From: Strongylocentrotus droebachiensis
Taxonomy: Eukaryota; Echinodermata; Echinoidea; Camarodonta; Strongylocentrotidae
Assembly (NCBI GenBank): GCA_035222895.1
Contig: JAVYIG010007474.1
Location: 1-64,000, forward strand
Reading direction: 5' to 3'
Length of the DNA stretch: 64,000 nt
Shown here: piece after piece, positions 10,601-21,198 of the stretch
Numbering within the stretch: position 1 is the first letter of the stretch
How the letters are laid out: each line of letters starts with the position of its first letter
The notes under the pieces: model-generated
What the model saw: only the letters and a program-made list of their open reading frames with translations
Told to the model about the DNA's origin: nothing
Databases searched by the model: none
Made by a program: the position numbers and the translations under genes

Positions 10601-13231
10601 TTGATGTTGTCCTTTTTTGCAGTTAGAATGATTTGTATTGAGCAGTGATTAAACCCTTGTTGCTTTTCTGTTGCAGCTTCTGAATCTGTGGAACCAGAAG
10701 AATCCGAAGAACCAGAGGAATCGGAGGAACCAGAAGGTTCAGAAGCAGCAGAATCCTCGCCAGCCGAACAAGCAGGTAAACTTCGTAAATAACATAAACA
10801 GTAGCGCCTTATCGCTCTTTCAAAATGTGACTGTTATTGATGTTGTTCTTTTATGCAGTTAAAATGATTTGTATTGACTATTGAGCAATATAAATGATTA
10901 AATCCTTGTTGCTTTTCTGTTGTAGCTTCTGAATCTGTGGAACCAGAAGAATCTGAAGAACCAGAGGAATCGGAGGAACCGGAGGGTTCAGAAGCAGCAG
11001 AATCCTCGCCAGCCGAACAAGCAGGTAAACTACGTAAATAACATAAACAGTGACTGTCAATGACTTTTTCCTTTTATGCAGTTATAATGATTTGTATTGA
11101 GCAATACAAATGATTAAACCCCTGTTGCTTTTCTGTTGTAGCTTCTGAATCTGTGGAACCAGAAGAATCTGAAGAACCAGAGGAATCCGAGGAACCAGAA
11201 GGTTCAGAGGCAGCTGAATCATCGCCAGCCGAACAAGCAGGTAAACTTCGTAAATACATAAACAGTGGCGCTTTGTCGCTCTTTCAAAATGTGACTGTCA
11301 TTGATGTTGTCCTTTCATGCAGTTAGCAAGATTTGTATTGAGCAATGATTAAACCCTTGTTGCTTTTTGGTTGTAGCTTCTGAATCTGTGGAACCAGAAG
11401 AATCTGAAGAACCAGAGGAATCGGAGGAACCAGAAGGTTCAGAGGCAGCAGAATCCTCGCCAGCCGAACAAGCAGGTAAACTACGTTAATAACATAAACA
11501 GTGACTGTCAATGACTTTGTCCTTTTATGCTGTTAGAATGATTTGAATTAAGCAATGATTTAATCCTTGTTGCTTTTCTGTTGCAGCTTCTGAATCTGTG
11601 GAACCAGAAGAATCTGAAGAACCAGAGGAATCTGAGGAACCAGAAGGTTCAGAAGCAGCAGAATCCTCGCCAGTCGAACAAGCAGGTATAAACTACGTAA
11701 ATAACATAAACAGTGGTGCTTTTTCGCTCTTCCAAAATGTGACTGTCATTGATGTTATCCTTTTATGCAGTTTGAATGATTTGTATTGAGCAATGATTGA
11801 ACCCTTGTTGCTTTTCTGCTGCAGCTTCTGAATCTGTGGAACCAGAAGAATCTGAAGAACCAGAAGAATCTGAGGAACCAGAAGGTTCAGAAGCAGCTGA
11901 ATCCTCGCCAGTCGAACAAGCAGGTAAACTACGTAAATAATATATTTTTCGCTCTTTTAAAATGTGACTGTCATTGATGTTATCCTTTTATGCAGTTAGA
12001 ATGATTGTATTGAGCAATGATTAAATCCTTAATTCATTTTTGTTGCAGCTTCTGAATCCGTGGAACCAGAAGAATCAGAAGAACCAGAGGAATCTGAGGA
12101 ACCAGAAGGTTCAGAAGCAGCAGAATCCTCGCCAGTCGAACAAGCAGGTATAAACTACGTACATGTAAATAACATAAACAGTGGTGCTTTTTCGCTCTTC
12201 CAAAATGTGACTGTCATTGATGTTATCCTTTTATGCAGTTTGAATGATTTGTATTGAGCAATGATTAAATCCCTGTTGCTTTTATATTGCAGCTTCTGAA
12301 TCTGTGGAACCAGAAGAATCTGAAGAACCAGAAGAATCCGAGGAACCAGAAGGTTCAGAGGCAGCTGAATCCTCGCCAGTTGAACAAGCAGGTAAACTAT
12401 CTCTGAGGATCATGTATCCTGTCATGTTACCGTTATAGAAAATATGTCGAAAAGATGTCAGTACGATTTATTATTGTTATTTGTATGGAGAATAAAAACA
12501 CGTAAGATTCAGAGTGATTTTGAAATGGAGTTCTAAACTACCTTTTTATGTGATTAAGAGCCGAAAGTTCAGGACCTGCCGAGTCCTCAACAGTGGAACA
12601 ATCAGGTATGTCATATTCAAACCTGGCATTTTGTTCGTAGATTCCATGTTCTGAAGAGAAACAAAGAAAACACATTTTTTAAACAACATTTTCGTTGGTC
12701 ATAACTTCCGACTCTTACGGATATGAGAAACAATTACGAAAACTAAATCCGTTAAGTTCGTAGAACTAGAACTTTTCATCAAGTGGTTATAAGGTTCTCA
12801 TATTTTTCATTCAACTGCAGCATCCGAGTCAGAAGAGCCAGAGGAATCTGAAGAGCCAGAAAGTTCAGAACCAGCCGAATCCTCACCAGTGGAACAAGCA
12901 GGTATGTCATAGTATTGGCTTATCTTACTTCTTTAATGACAAATATTAATCCTTGGAAAAAAATCCATGGTATAGTCGTTGTATTTTATTCCATCAAATA
13001 TATTTAAATCGTTCTGAATGTTCAGAACCAGCCAAATCTTCTCCGGTCGATCCGGATTAAATTTTCACATATTCCAACATATATCTTTTCTAAAAATCAT
13101 TATCGTTTACCATTAAACCATTTTCTCATATCATGTCTATATTAAAAATAATTTCCTGTACAGTGTTCTCACTTTCAATCTTCTCTTAACCTCTCTTCCA
13201 TCCTGTTCTTTCAGCCTCTCTCTTTCTCCCA

Positions 13232-13271
<40 letters not shown>

Positions 13272-16200
13272 TTTTTTCTTTTGAACTTTGATTTGTGTAT
13301 ATTGATCTGGTTAATATATTTTGTGAATGTACATTTCTCATTAATTATAACAAACATGCGAATAATTTGTATCGTATCAAGTAAATATGCTACGATAAAA
13401 AATTTAAGGTCAACCTTTTATTGCAGTACATTATTTTGACCATGTTATTGTACAATTTGTATTTAAATTTCTTCAGAGTCATCTCCTGAAGAATCAGAAG
13501 GTGCTGAATCTGAATCTCCACAAACATCGGAATCGACAGGTAAGCCATTTATCACCAACAACTGTCATGGGAGTACAATGGAATTCATTTAATGATGAGA
13601 ACTAACATTAATTGTCTATTAAAAATACAAAGGAAAACAAAAAGATAGAAAAGGCAACAATCTGACTAATTTATAAAAGTCTAGCTGTGTTTAACACTTT
13701 AACCATTAACATAATTCATACATTAAGAAGAGCCGTGACTCCTAGCTTTCCCATGTAGGAGCAATACGAGATGATATCAAGATTTACAGACATTAGTTTT
13801 GGAGGCAACTTTTCAAATCTAAAGAATTATTGTTGCCACAGTAATCGAAAAAGATCGCGTGTATAGTGAAAGAATAAATATGTTCTTTTCATCAGGCTCG
13901 GCAACGAGATTAACAAAAATTATTATTACACGTCAGAAAGACATTTAGCCCCCCCCCCCTTGATTCATGATATTCCCCTCTGGAAAGCCCTAAATGACCA
14001 TCATCCCATTTCCGAATCCTTCTTCCTCCTCCAAGGAAAAAGTGATCACGTGATGTATTACGGAAGTGCCTTTGCCACTCGGACGGAAATTTGCATCGGT
14101 TTGCCATGTCCTTCTTACGTAATATTTGTTGACATATTTATTAGAAAAGCCAAATGGAACACTTTCATGACTGAATATATGTTTAGGTGTCTTAATTAGC
14201 AATGTCATTGCGTGAGGTTTGTAAATTAACAAGATCCAACATGGTGTGCGATAGAATATAAAGTATATCACCCCGATCTATTACGGGTTTTTACTATATT
14301 CCATGACATGATAACACACACGAAAGAGAAGTGACCGAACATACGCATACAAAATAATTTAAGACACACATGTTTTCAAATCTTTGCATCTGTTACCAAT
14401 TTAGAGCCTTCCGAATCAGAGGAGGAGGACGACGATGATGACGACGACGACGAAGAAGATGAAGAAGAGACGGAGTCATCACAGACCCAAAGCTTAGGTC
14501 CGCATACTAAAAAACCAGGTAGAGGTTATCGGTCATTTCGTGCTGAGCTTGGGCAAAAAACAGAAAGAACTAGAGTTCACATACAATTGGTTTATTTTCC
14601 ATATCATTGAAGTTGTAGATTGGGAAAGTAACGCAGTGAAGATTAATTTTTATATCTGAGGAATACATAGGATTGTTAGTTTCATTAATACCCAAGATTG
14701 ATTTTGAGAGAAAAGATTATTGCGCTTACATAATGTGATTTCTCAAAGAAATTCAAATAAGCAATTAATAACATAAATGTGAAATTATCTTTCCTACAAA
14801 CAATGAACAAAATTTGTCCTTGGGGAAACAAATTGATATTTCTAAAATCTACTACACTGTACGGTATCTCAAGCCAGCATATAGTTTTCAAAAATCATGA
14901 ACGAATTGGCTATCGGTTTATTCATAACATTTGTTTAAAGTACTTGGTTTCTTATAGTGTATTTAATTTTTTTAAATCCTAAATGGATATAAAATGGATT
15001 ATTTCTGATTATGTGTACTACATAATATCGGTGATTATGATACATTCTTAAGACGTTCCCATGCCCTGATCACTAAGATGAGTTATTCGATTTTTTGGGT
15101 TATTTTACTTCACAGTTCCCCAAAATCGCACACCATCCACTGCCCCAACAACTACCACTACCACTGCCACCACAGTCCAACCCACCACACGTCGTCTGGT
15201 TGCTACCACCCAAGAGGGTTGTCAGGTCTTCTGCCCACTCGCTAGCCAGAAGGTCTGTACTACAGTAGGTACCTTCGACAGCGAGTGCCTCTTTAACTTC
15301 TTCAAGTGTCTTGGTAAAGTCGGCCAGGATGAAATAATTCTTTACGATGGCGAATGCCCAGCTACCCCTGCTCCTCCACGGATCAAGACAGCTGCCGTGA
15401 CTCCACAGATGGTTACAAAGCCCCTAGTACTACCAACAACGGTATGATATCTCTTGGTGAATTATTTCTTATATTTGTTCCAACATTATCACTTATGTTC
15501 AATGACAATAGTCAAACGATCTATAAAAGAAAGAAGATGACTGTGGGATTACTGCGAGTAAGAAAGTTTTCATTTGCGGTCAATGTCAACGCATATTTTG
15601 TTTGTTTATGAGATCATGAATCAGTGAAGCGAAGTTCACAAACCATGATTTTTTTACCCAATCTGTTCGATTTTTAAATAGAAATCTCTTAAAGAAAACC
15701 GTGATGACAGTAAAGTAAACAGTATCATGGGTCCCTGAGATCAAGACCAGCGAAACACTTTGAGATGCATCAAGATACATTGGATGTTTGAGTACAGACT
15801 GAGACCGAGATAGGACTCTATATTCCAAACGTTCTTGTAGTTTTGAGTTTTATACCCGTGGCATACGAGAGACTATTTCGATTGCTTTGGTATGTTTGCC
15901 AATAACGCCGATTGACCCTCCTTCCAGTAGTTCAAGACTCTGCCTTTACAGTTTACGTTTGATTCTTTTTGTACGGTGTTACTTGTCGTGTCAAAGACCG
16001 TGCCACTCGCGATCGGTGGTGCAACTTCCTACGTCATAAAAATGACGCCCCGTATATAGCCTACACAGATTTTGGCGCTCCCCAAAGGACAATAACTTAG
16101 CTACTAGCGGCTCTATTATCAAACCTCAAAATATGTCAAGAACTTGGTAACGGCAGAAACTGTTCTCAGTTCTCACTTTCAGCATACATTCTCTCTGATT

Positions 16201-16503
16201 AACTCCTTTTCGTTTAACACCCTTCCTTCTTTCCTCCCTCAGACAAAGAGTCGCTGCCCGGGATCATGTCCCATAGAGAACAAACCAGTCTGCGCTACGT
16301 ATACGGCTCTCAATACTTTCTTCTCCACTCCGAACCCCATTCCTAACTTTGTCACATACACCAATGAGTGTGTGTTCCTTCTGCTGCAGTGTCAAGGCAA
16401 GATCAGCCAAGATGACATTATCCTCTTTCAAGGGTTGTGTCCAACGTCGCCCCCTACGTTACCCGGTATTGAAACCGCTTATCGGGGCACTGTTGGGCCT
16501 TGA
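7523..16503 (+). CDS. gene A: secreted three-Kazal protein with acidic exon-repeat array
   Basis: The model has 17 coding exons: 7523-7634, 8402-8779, 9560-9634, eight 99-nt exons in 10677-12391, 12561-12605, 12821-12901, 13477-13539, 14405-14518, 15116-15441 and 16243-16503. Every junction is GT-AG; all are phase 1 except the last (phase 0). The sum is 2247 nt, 748 aa plus TGA. Residues 1-23 are a signal peptide (core LLWLVVMATCLVVICA). A Kazal domain lies at about 46-95 with six Cys, CSTNGRTYISWC in the C3-C4 segment and YLGPC at the end. Next come a Gln-rich and Glu-rich run, the 33-aa acidic repeats (189-452), further acidic exons, a Thr-rich linker and two more Kazal domains (about 580-748). 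The family binds and inhibits serine proteases. The acidic part is likely disordered and may bind Ca2+ or mineral; that is inference. Genes B and C downstream are paralogues. I do not recognise a named orthologue. Inclusion of the weak exon 12561-12605 is the least certain step. Confidence 0.85.
8402..8779 (+). CDS. gene A exon 2: Kazal domain 1 plus Gln/Glu-rich tail
   Basis: Cys spacing is C-x3-C-x10-C-x10-C-x6-C-x15-C. The C3-C4 segment has the Kazal NGxTY signature, followed by a YLRxxAC helix and GPC. The C2-C3 loop has ten residues where seven is usual; gene B domain 1 has the same three-residue excess. The P1 position (C2+2) is Ser, which does not suggest trypsin inhibition. The tail holds an NLKRKQQQQQQQRQR segment and then almost pure Glu, encoded by GAA/GAG repeats prone to slippage. 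The donor is G|GTATGA, phase 1. Confidence 0.85.
8891..8957 (+). other. possible alternative terminal exon in gene A intron 2
   Basis: An acceptor-like CATTTTAG is followed by a phase-1-compatible frame of 22 codons (GYMALSYIQATAIFEKCAPK, LL, stop). Used instead of exon 3, it would give a short secreted single-Kazal protein. The downstream 350 bases are less AT-rich than the neighbouring intron. No polyadenylation signal could be tied to it, so it may be chance. Confidence 0.2.
9560..9634 (+). CDS. gene A exon 3
   Basis: It is 75 nt long, phase 1 at both ends, with acceptor CTTCAG and donor G|GTAAAC. It encodes VAIGGGESSDGNEAYSSRFQ and five more residues, a Gly/Ser-rich linker before the acidic region. 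It is not homologous to the repeat exons. Confidence 0.7.
10039..10104 (+). pseudogene. degenerate repeat exon with lost donor
   Basis: This is a diverged, shortened copy of the repeat exon (AFSESVEPEESEGAESSPVE then QA) with a good acceptor TTTGTCAG and the right phase. The donor position reads GCAG|ATAAAC where every intact copy has GCAG|GTAAAC or GTATAA. Read-through reaches a TGA inside the adjacent foldback element. It is probably skipped, so I left it out of the gene A model. Confidence 0.6.
10136..10301. mobile_element. GGGACTTTTAG foldback MITE, copy 1
   Basis: This is a palindromic element. AGGGACTTTTAGATTGCACG at the left is mirrored by GCAAATCGAAAAGTCCCT at the right, and inner segments (GGACTGCTACGTG, GACGTCCTTTTAAGGCA) also pair with the other arm. 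It inserted about 30 bases after the degenerate repeat exon. A second copy sits at 47497-47609. Confidence 0.8.
10677..12391 (+). repeat. tandem array of eight exon+intron units
   Basis: Eight exons of exactly 99 nt: 10677-10775, 10926-11024, 11142-11240, 11377-11475, 11587-11685, 11825-11923, 12049-12147 and 12293-12391. Each is phase 1 at both ends and encodes ASESVEPEESEEPEESEEPE followed by GSEAAESSP(A/V)EQA. Within the exon a 15-nt EPEES sub-repeat is visible. Introns are also alike (GTAAACTACGTAAATAACAT near the donor, GCTTTTCTGTTGCAG at the acceptor), so exon and intron were duplicated together. Start-to-start distances run 249, 216, 235, 210, 238, 224 and 244. Loss or gain of any unit keeps the frame. 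The first four copies have Ala and the last four Val in the SSP(A/V)EQ position, so copies are grouped by position. Confidence 0.95.
12561..12605 (+). CDS. gene A mini-exon (weak)
   Basis: It is a 45-nt remnant of an EESEEPESSEPAESS-type exon: AESSGPAESSTVEQS after the phase-1 join. The donor G|GTATGT is good. The acceptor (ATTAAGAG) has a poor pyrimidine tract and only this AG keeps the frame. It may be included, skipped or dead. Dropping it leaves the rest of the frame unchanged. Confidence 0.45.
12821..12901 (+). CDS. gene A acidic exon (27 codons)
   Basis: The acceptor is CAACTGCAG and the donor G|GTATGT, phase 1. It encodes ASESEEPEESEEPESSEPAE then SSPVEQA, clearly related to the 99-nt array exons but older and six codons shorter. 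Confidence 0.8.
13014..13060 (+). pseudogene. decayed repeat-exon fragment
   Basis: TGTTCAGAACCAGCCAAATC and the next ~25 bases match the 3' half of the preceding acidic exon. There is no donor (ATTAAAT follows) and no plausible acceptor. It is read as a dead exon copy within the intron. Confidence 0.55.
13477..13539 (+). CDS. gene A acidic exon (21 codons)
   Basis: The acceptor is TTTCTTCAG and the donor G|GTAAGC, phase 1. It encodes ESSPEESEGAESESPQTSES then T, low complexity and acidic. The upstream intron holds a CT microsatellite at about 13228-13274. Confidence 0.75.
14405..14518 (+). CDS. gene A Asp/Glu-rich exon
   Basis: The acceptor is ACCAATTTAG and the donor G|GTAGAG (weaker), phase 1. 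It encodes EPSESEEEDDDDDDDDEEDE, then EETESSQTQSLGPHTKKP. A near-continuous acidic run of this kind is typical of low-affinity, high-capacity Ca2+ binding; that function is inference. A second possible donor (AGCTTAG|GTCCGC) lies inside but would break the frame. Confidence 0.75.
15116..15441 (+). CDS. gene A exon: Thr-rich linker and Kazal domain 2
   Basis: It starts with VPQNRTPSTAPTTTTTTATT, a mucin-like O-glycosylation candidate. The Kazal domain follows with spacing C-x3-C-x7-C-x9-C-x6-C-x15-C (CQVFCPLASQKVC, CTTVGTFDSEC, ending ILYDGEC). The P1 position is Leu, which in this family favours chymotrypsin- or elastase-like targets. The exon ends in phase 0, the only such junction in the gene. 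Confidence 0.85.
16243..16503 (+). CDS. gene A terminal exon: Kazal domain 3
   Basis: The acceptor CCTCCCTCAG is strong. The domain opens CPGSCPIENKPVC (C-x3-C-x7-C). C3 to C4 is enlarged to 28 residues by an insertion around NTFFSTPNPIPNF, and the domain ends CQGKISQDDIILFQGLC. P1 is Ile. The short tail ends at TGA. Confidence 0.85.
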   Translation, partial: TKSRCPGSCPIENKPVCATYTALNTFFSTPNPIPNFVTYTNECVFLLLQCQGKISQDDIILFQGLCPTSPPTLPGIETAYRGTVGP

Positions 16504-17160
16504 AGACCGCCCAGCCACATCGTGTTTGGATTATCTAGAGGAGAGACAATGAAAGATATGAAGAAAGAAAGACAGAAGGTGGGAAGAAAGAGAAAAAGAA
16601 ACATGGATCCCAAGGGAGATATTCGAAGAATGACTCACACAATCTAAGAACCAATCTAAAGCGTTAAAAGTTTTCATTGTGTTTTGTATTTATATTTGTC
16701 ATTTTGGTAGATGAATATGATCTAAAAGATTTATTATTATAATTATTAAGTACCAAGTATTACATTAAACTTTTCCCTTTACGGTCTTCTGATTATAGTA
16801 ATTTGGGTATATAGATTTTACCAAAAGAAACCAAGTTCTTTTCACATTTCTAGCTCAATAATTCATCAAGGACCATTTTAATTGGTGATCCCGGTAAGGG
16901 TTGATTATAATCGTATTGTGTTAAAATGATGGATTTACGTATATCGGATTCAAGTTATCGTTCTTGGAGGATACTAGTTATTTTCTCAGTTTTATGATTA
17001 TCAATAAATTACATGTATTTTAGAAAGTCGCAAATTTCAGAAGACAGGCTTCTCTTCAAAATAAGGAGCCTTCAAAACCTTGCTATGACATTGATCGAAT
17101 GAACCCAGTGGGGCTGGTCCCCGCAGTCACAATTGTCTGTAAATCAGAGATAAATAAAGA
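16504..17160 (+). terminator. gene A 3' UTR and polyadenylation candidates
   Basis: There is no further coding sequence. AATAAA hexamers occur at 17003-17008 and 17153-17158, and either could end the transcript. The early part is purine-rich (GAAAGA repeats). Confidence 0.5.
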
Positions 17161-17807
17161 AACTTTGCATTAGATGGGTTTAAATCCATTTGTCAAAGAT
17201 ATTTTAATTCCATGTGCACTATATGCTATAGACATAGTGCTCATTGACTGTAGGTAATTTAGCGAGAGAATCTAGCATGCATAATATAATATGTTTAAGA
17301 ATATATATATATATACATTTGAAATTGTAAAGTTATTTATTCATTGAAGCCCTTTCCTAAAATACGTATTATTATACAGTATCATTTGATGCATGTTACG
17401 CTTTAGCGATTAATACATGAATAATAAATGTGATTAAACAGCTCAAAAAAATCTATACTCGAATTTAGTTTTCTTCACTGTTCTGTTCATTCTGCACAAT
17501 TTTCTTGTATTAATTCTTGATTTCAGTTTTGAATAACTTACTACTGGTAATTTGTATTATGATAGAAACATGTAAGAAACTAAGTTATCGAAATAACAGA
17601 CATAATTTGGCAACCGATTATTTAAAAAAATCTTCCTCACAAATTGATTTCTTTATTAAAATTGACAACAATATCACAAGACCGACAGTTTAATGTATCA
17701 AACTTACATACATAAAAATGAACATATTTGCAAATACATGATGCGAACAATGAGGGCGACTGACAGAAGAAGAAGATTAAGAAGAAGACGAGAGCGAGAG
17801 AGACACA

Positions 17808-17875
<68 letters not shown>

Positions 17876-19642
17876 CACCACGAGAGAGACAGAGACAGAG
17901 AGACAGACAGATAAGGAGAGAGAGAGAGACACACACACACAAAGAGAGAGAGAGAGAGGAAAGAAAGATTTTAAGAAGGATCAGGGAGAAGGTGGACGTC
18001 TTGTTTGCTCAGAGCATGGACCCTACTCAGAGAAACATGTTTTTTGCAAAAATTTGCCCAATGACCGAAATGTTGATACAAAAATAGAATATGATATTTG
18101 AAATCTTCACTCCTCTTAACGCCTGAGGAAGGTTTTTTCTCGATCCGGCCTTGAGTGACCTTTAATGCCAAGCAAGCCCCTCCCAACCAAAACAACGAGT
18201 AGAAAAAAAATCAAACTACCCCTGGTACCCCTCCACTTCATAGTTTGATTCAATAAGGATGTCATTTCAAGGCAGTCTAATGATATTATTGAAACGAACA
18301 CTGGCATGAATCTGACTTCATCATGGGAAAGGGGATGGGGGGGGGGGAGAGAGTCTAAAGCTAGTAGAAAACGCTGCATTTTGATAAACGATTATAAAAG
18401 TGTAATTTAATGCCCCATCCCCAGGTTTAACGCCCCTGAAAACCAACAAAACTCAACTTATGCGGGGAACTATTTCCCTGTTATAAGTGAGACATAAACA
18501 AATCATAAACAATAGATCGTCATACATCCATGAGGCTCATCATTATAAAGCACCCCCTCCCCCATTGCACAGAAAACATTTTCATTCAGTCCATCGTTAA
18601 TTTCCGATATCCTTTTCTTTGGACACCATAAAGCTTCGCCTCTATACAATTGATGTATAACTTACATGTACGCCCCCCCCCAAAAAAAAACAAAAAAAAA
18701 ACAACAACAACAACAAACAAACAAACAACAACAAAAACACACACACATACACACAAAACAGACTGACTGACCCTATAGGGGCATCAGAACATAAATCATT
18801 AGGACGTCGGAACAGAAATCCGTCACCCAGGCAACAACTTACGAGGCAAATTTCATTGTTTAATTTGTTAAGGTGTGTAACTTTTAGTAAGGATGGAAGT
18901 TTAAACGGAACCAGCTGGAAGGCACACACAAAATATGAAGCTTTAAAAAAATGGTGACCTGTTTTTTTTTTCTTCTTTTTCATGAATGTTTACTTGTTAA
19001 ATATTGTCCCGACTTGTGTCCTCGGCCAGATAATCCTGGATCCGCCACTGAAGGAAGTTTATCAAGAGAGGAGAAAGTAGAAATTAAAAATATCTATCAC
19101 CAATAATACACTTTAAGGAACCAAACAATGGAAGACAGCCACAATAATCCTACAGCTTTAGACAGATATGTACAGATTTCCGACCGAATACGTCTAGAAT
19201 TAATCCTTATATGACTTGTCGCAGATTACTTTTCGATTACGGTGATAATCAAGGTTAGATTTTGAACTACCGATGGAATTTTTTCTCTCTCTTTCAGGAG
19301 CATTGATGAGGGGTGTACCCGCTTCCTCTCGAAATTCAAATTTCCAAAGAGAAAAAGTGAACAAATAAAATCCAAAGTCATGATGATGTCAGTAAATTCG
19401 AGGGGAAAAAAAATCATAAACCAAACTACAGACAATAAATCTCGATCTATTATGTATAATTTTTGCCGACGGAAGGGACTGGGTAAAAATTACTGTAGCG
19501 AAGGGATTGGGATTGTCGAATTGTTGATGGAAGCAACTTCAAAGAAAAAATGGGCTGGCTTCGCCCCTTATCAATGTATAAGAGTTTGTTGACTGTTAAC
19601 AGATCAACATCTAATTGGGCATTGTAAATTTTGGTGTTTATG
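17161..19642. other. intergenic DNA with microsatellites
   Basis: It contains a compound GA/CA microsatellite (17788-17963), a CA/AAC-rich run (about 18674-18760) and, at 19036-19053, TGGATCCGCCACTGAAGG, which looks like one end of the GGCGGATC-type repeat seen elsewhere. No credible gene. Confidence 0.55.
17788..17963. repeat. compound GA/CA microsatellite
   Basis: Long AG runs are interrupted by a CA block at about 17844-17878 and again at 17930-17940. Frames on both strands (RERERE, SLSLSL, CVCVCV) are artefacts of the repeat. Confidence 0.95.
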
Positions 19643-20028
19643 TTAAAGGGATCGTTTAACAATGTTAAATCTGAGATACACGGCCCTACGTGTTATCAGT
19701 GTCTGTGATATGATGTAATATTGAAGCCCTAAAAAAATTGCGCTTCAAAATGATCAAGAAGTGCCTCAAAAAAAGTAAAAATCTTTGAGTGACCGGTTTT
19801 ACCATACTCGTTTTCCCCAATAGACTGTAGTGTTATGAAAACCGTCAGGCGAACGGTTTTCAAAATTTGTAATTCCAATCATAAATATCTTGATAATCAC
19901 ACAGGCGATCGGCTTGTAAAAGTCACGGGGTTCCTGACTGACCTAAAGGTTTATAATTATCATTGCATCATGAGCTAAATCCAGAATATGTTTTCAGAAT
20001 CTGAGACAAAGTTACCGGATCCCTTTAA
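19643..20028. mobile_element. TTAA-flanked MITE-like element
   Basis: The left end is TTAAAGGGATC and the right end is GATCCCTTTAA, exact inverted copies. They fit a TTAA target site (piggyBac-like) with an AGGGATC terminus, or a slightly longer TIR. TCTGAGA occurs near each end (about 19669 and 20000). There is no coding capacity. Confidence 0.6.
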
Positions 20029-20705
20029 GCTGAAACAAAACATCATATTTTGATGTATGACTGTGAGGCAGCTGATCCATTGCAAACTATTGAATAGCTT
20101 CATATAGAAAATAATCGCAGTAACCTTGTAATTAAATTGACGTTTTTAAAACATGTAACACATGAACTGTAAAGAATTTTGGTTAAATATATTTGACGAA
20201 TTGATAACAATAGCAATACAACCTATTATCATGATAATATTGAAAAAAGGATCATCTCAAGGCAAAGTGACAAACGATGAACGCTTCTGCCATTAACAAT
20301 ACACTTTGGACTAAGTGTGTTTGTGCGTGTGTGTGTGTGTGTGTGTGGGGGGGGGGGTGGTTGTAAATTAGACGACGTACTGTTCATTAAAATAATTGCC
20401 TGTCAATTAAAAAAGACAAACATTATGAACGTGGAAATCTGAATTCATGTTCGGATATTTAACCTAATTTCCAGTCAGACCTCAGAGGATATTCTGTCAA
20501 TCACCAATGGCCATCATACACATGGTATTCAGAATCATAATATCGAGGGGATGGGAGGGGTCATGTGTGGTACATGGGAATGGTTCCCATATGTTAGGAT
20601 TAGAAGGAACTGGCAAAGAGCCTACGTCAAACTTTCCTTGACATCACTTCTTTTCCGTCAATAACAGGACGCATGTTTACAATCTGCAAGTGAAATATGA
20701 ATGAG

Positions 20706-20888
20706 GCCAGTGACGTATTACAAAAAAAATGATAAAGGGGTGCTACATCTTTTAGATCGGAGGGGTATGGGGTGTAACATTCTTCTGCGTAACCCCGCGT
20801 GATGTTGTAATAAAATCTGCACTCACGAGGGGAGGGGATACGCAGGGTTCACCCTACATGCCATATGGGCTGGATACGCCACTGATCT
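20706..20888. repeat. short element ending in CCAGTGACGTAT / ATACGCCACTG
   Basis: CAGTG(A)CGTAT near 20709 is mirrored by ATACGCCACTG near 20874-20884. The inside has GGGG(T)-rich text, like the GGCGGATC repeats, so it may be a diverged member of that group. Confidence 0.35.
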
Positions 20889-21166
20889 GACGCATCTTCT
20901 GAGACCAATCTTGTTTATATTCTTGATAATATATCAAATGATACCATAAATCCAAACTAACTTTCTGATTTGTATGTTTAACTGTTCCAGACATCGCGTG
21001 ACCCTTTGGGATAAAAGAAACGAACATCTAAGCTAATCATGTTATACGACCCAAGCAGACGAGGAAATTAATTTCCCTGCGTTCTGTGTATGAAAAATAG
21101 AGAGAGGGGGTAGGGGAGTTAGTAACAGAGAGAGAGGGGGCAGGGTTTGAGTGAGGGAGGGGATAA

Positions 21167-21198
<32 letters not shown>

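Noticed and set aside
17637-17942. CVCVCV / SLSLSL frames on the minus strand
   Set aside because: Artefact of the GA/CA microsatellite.
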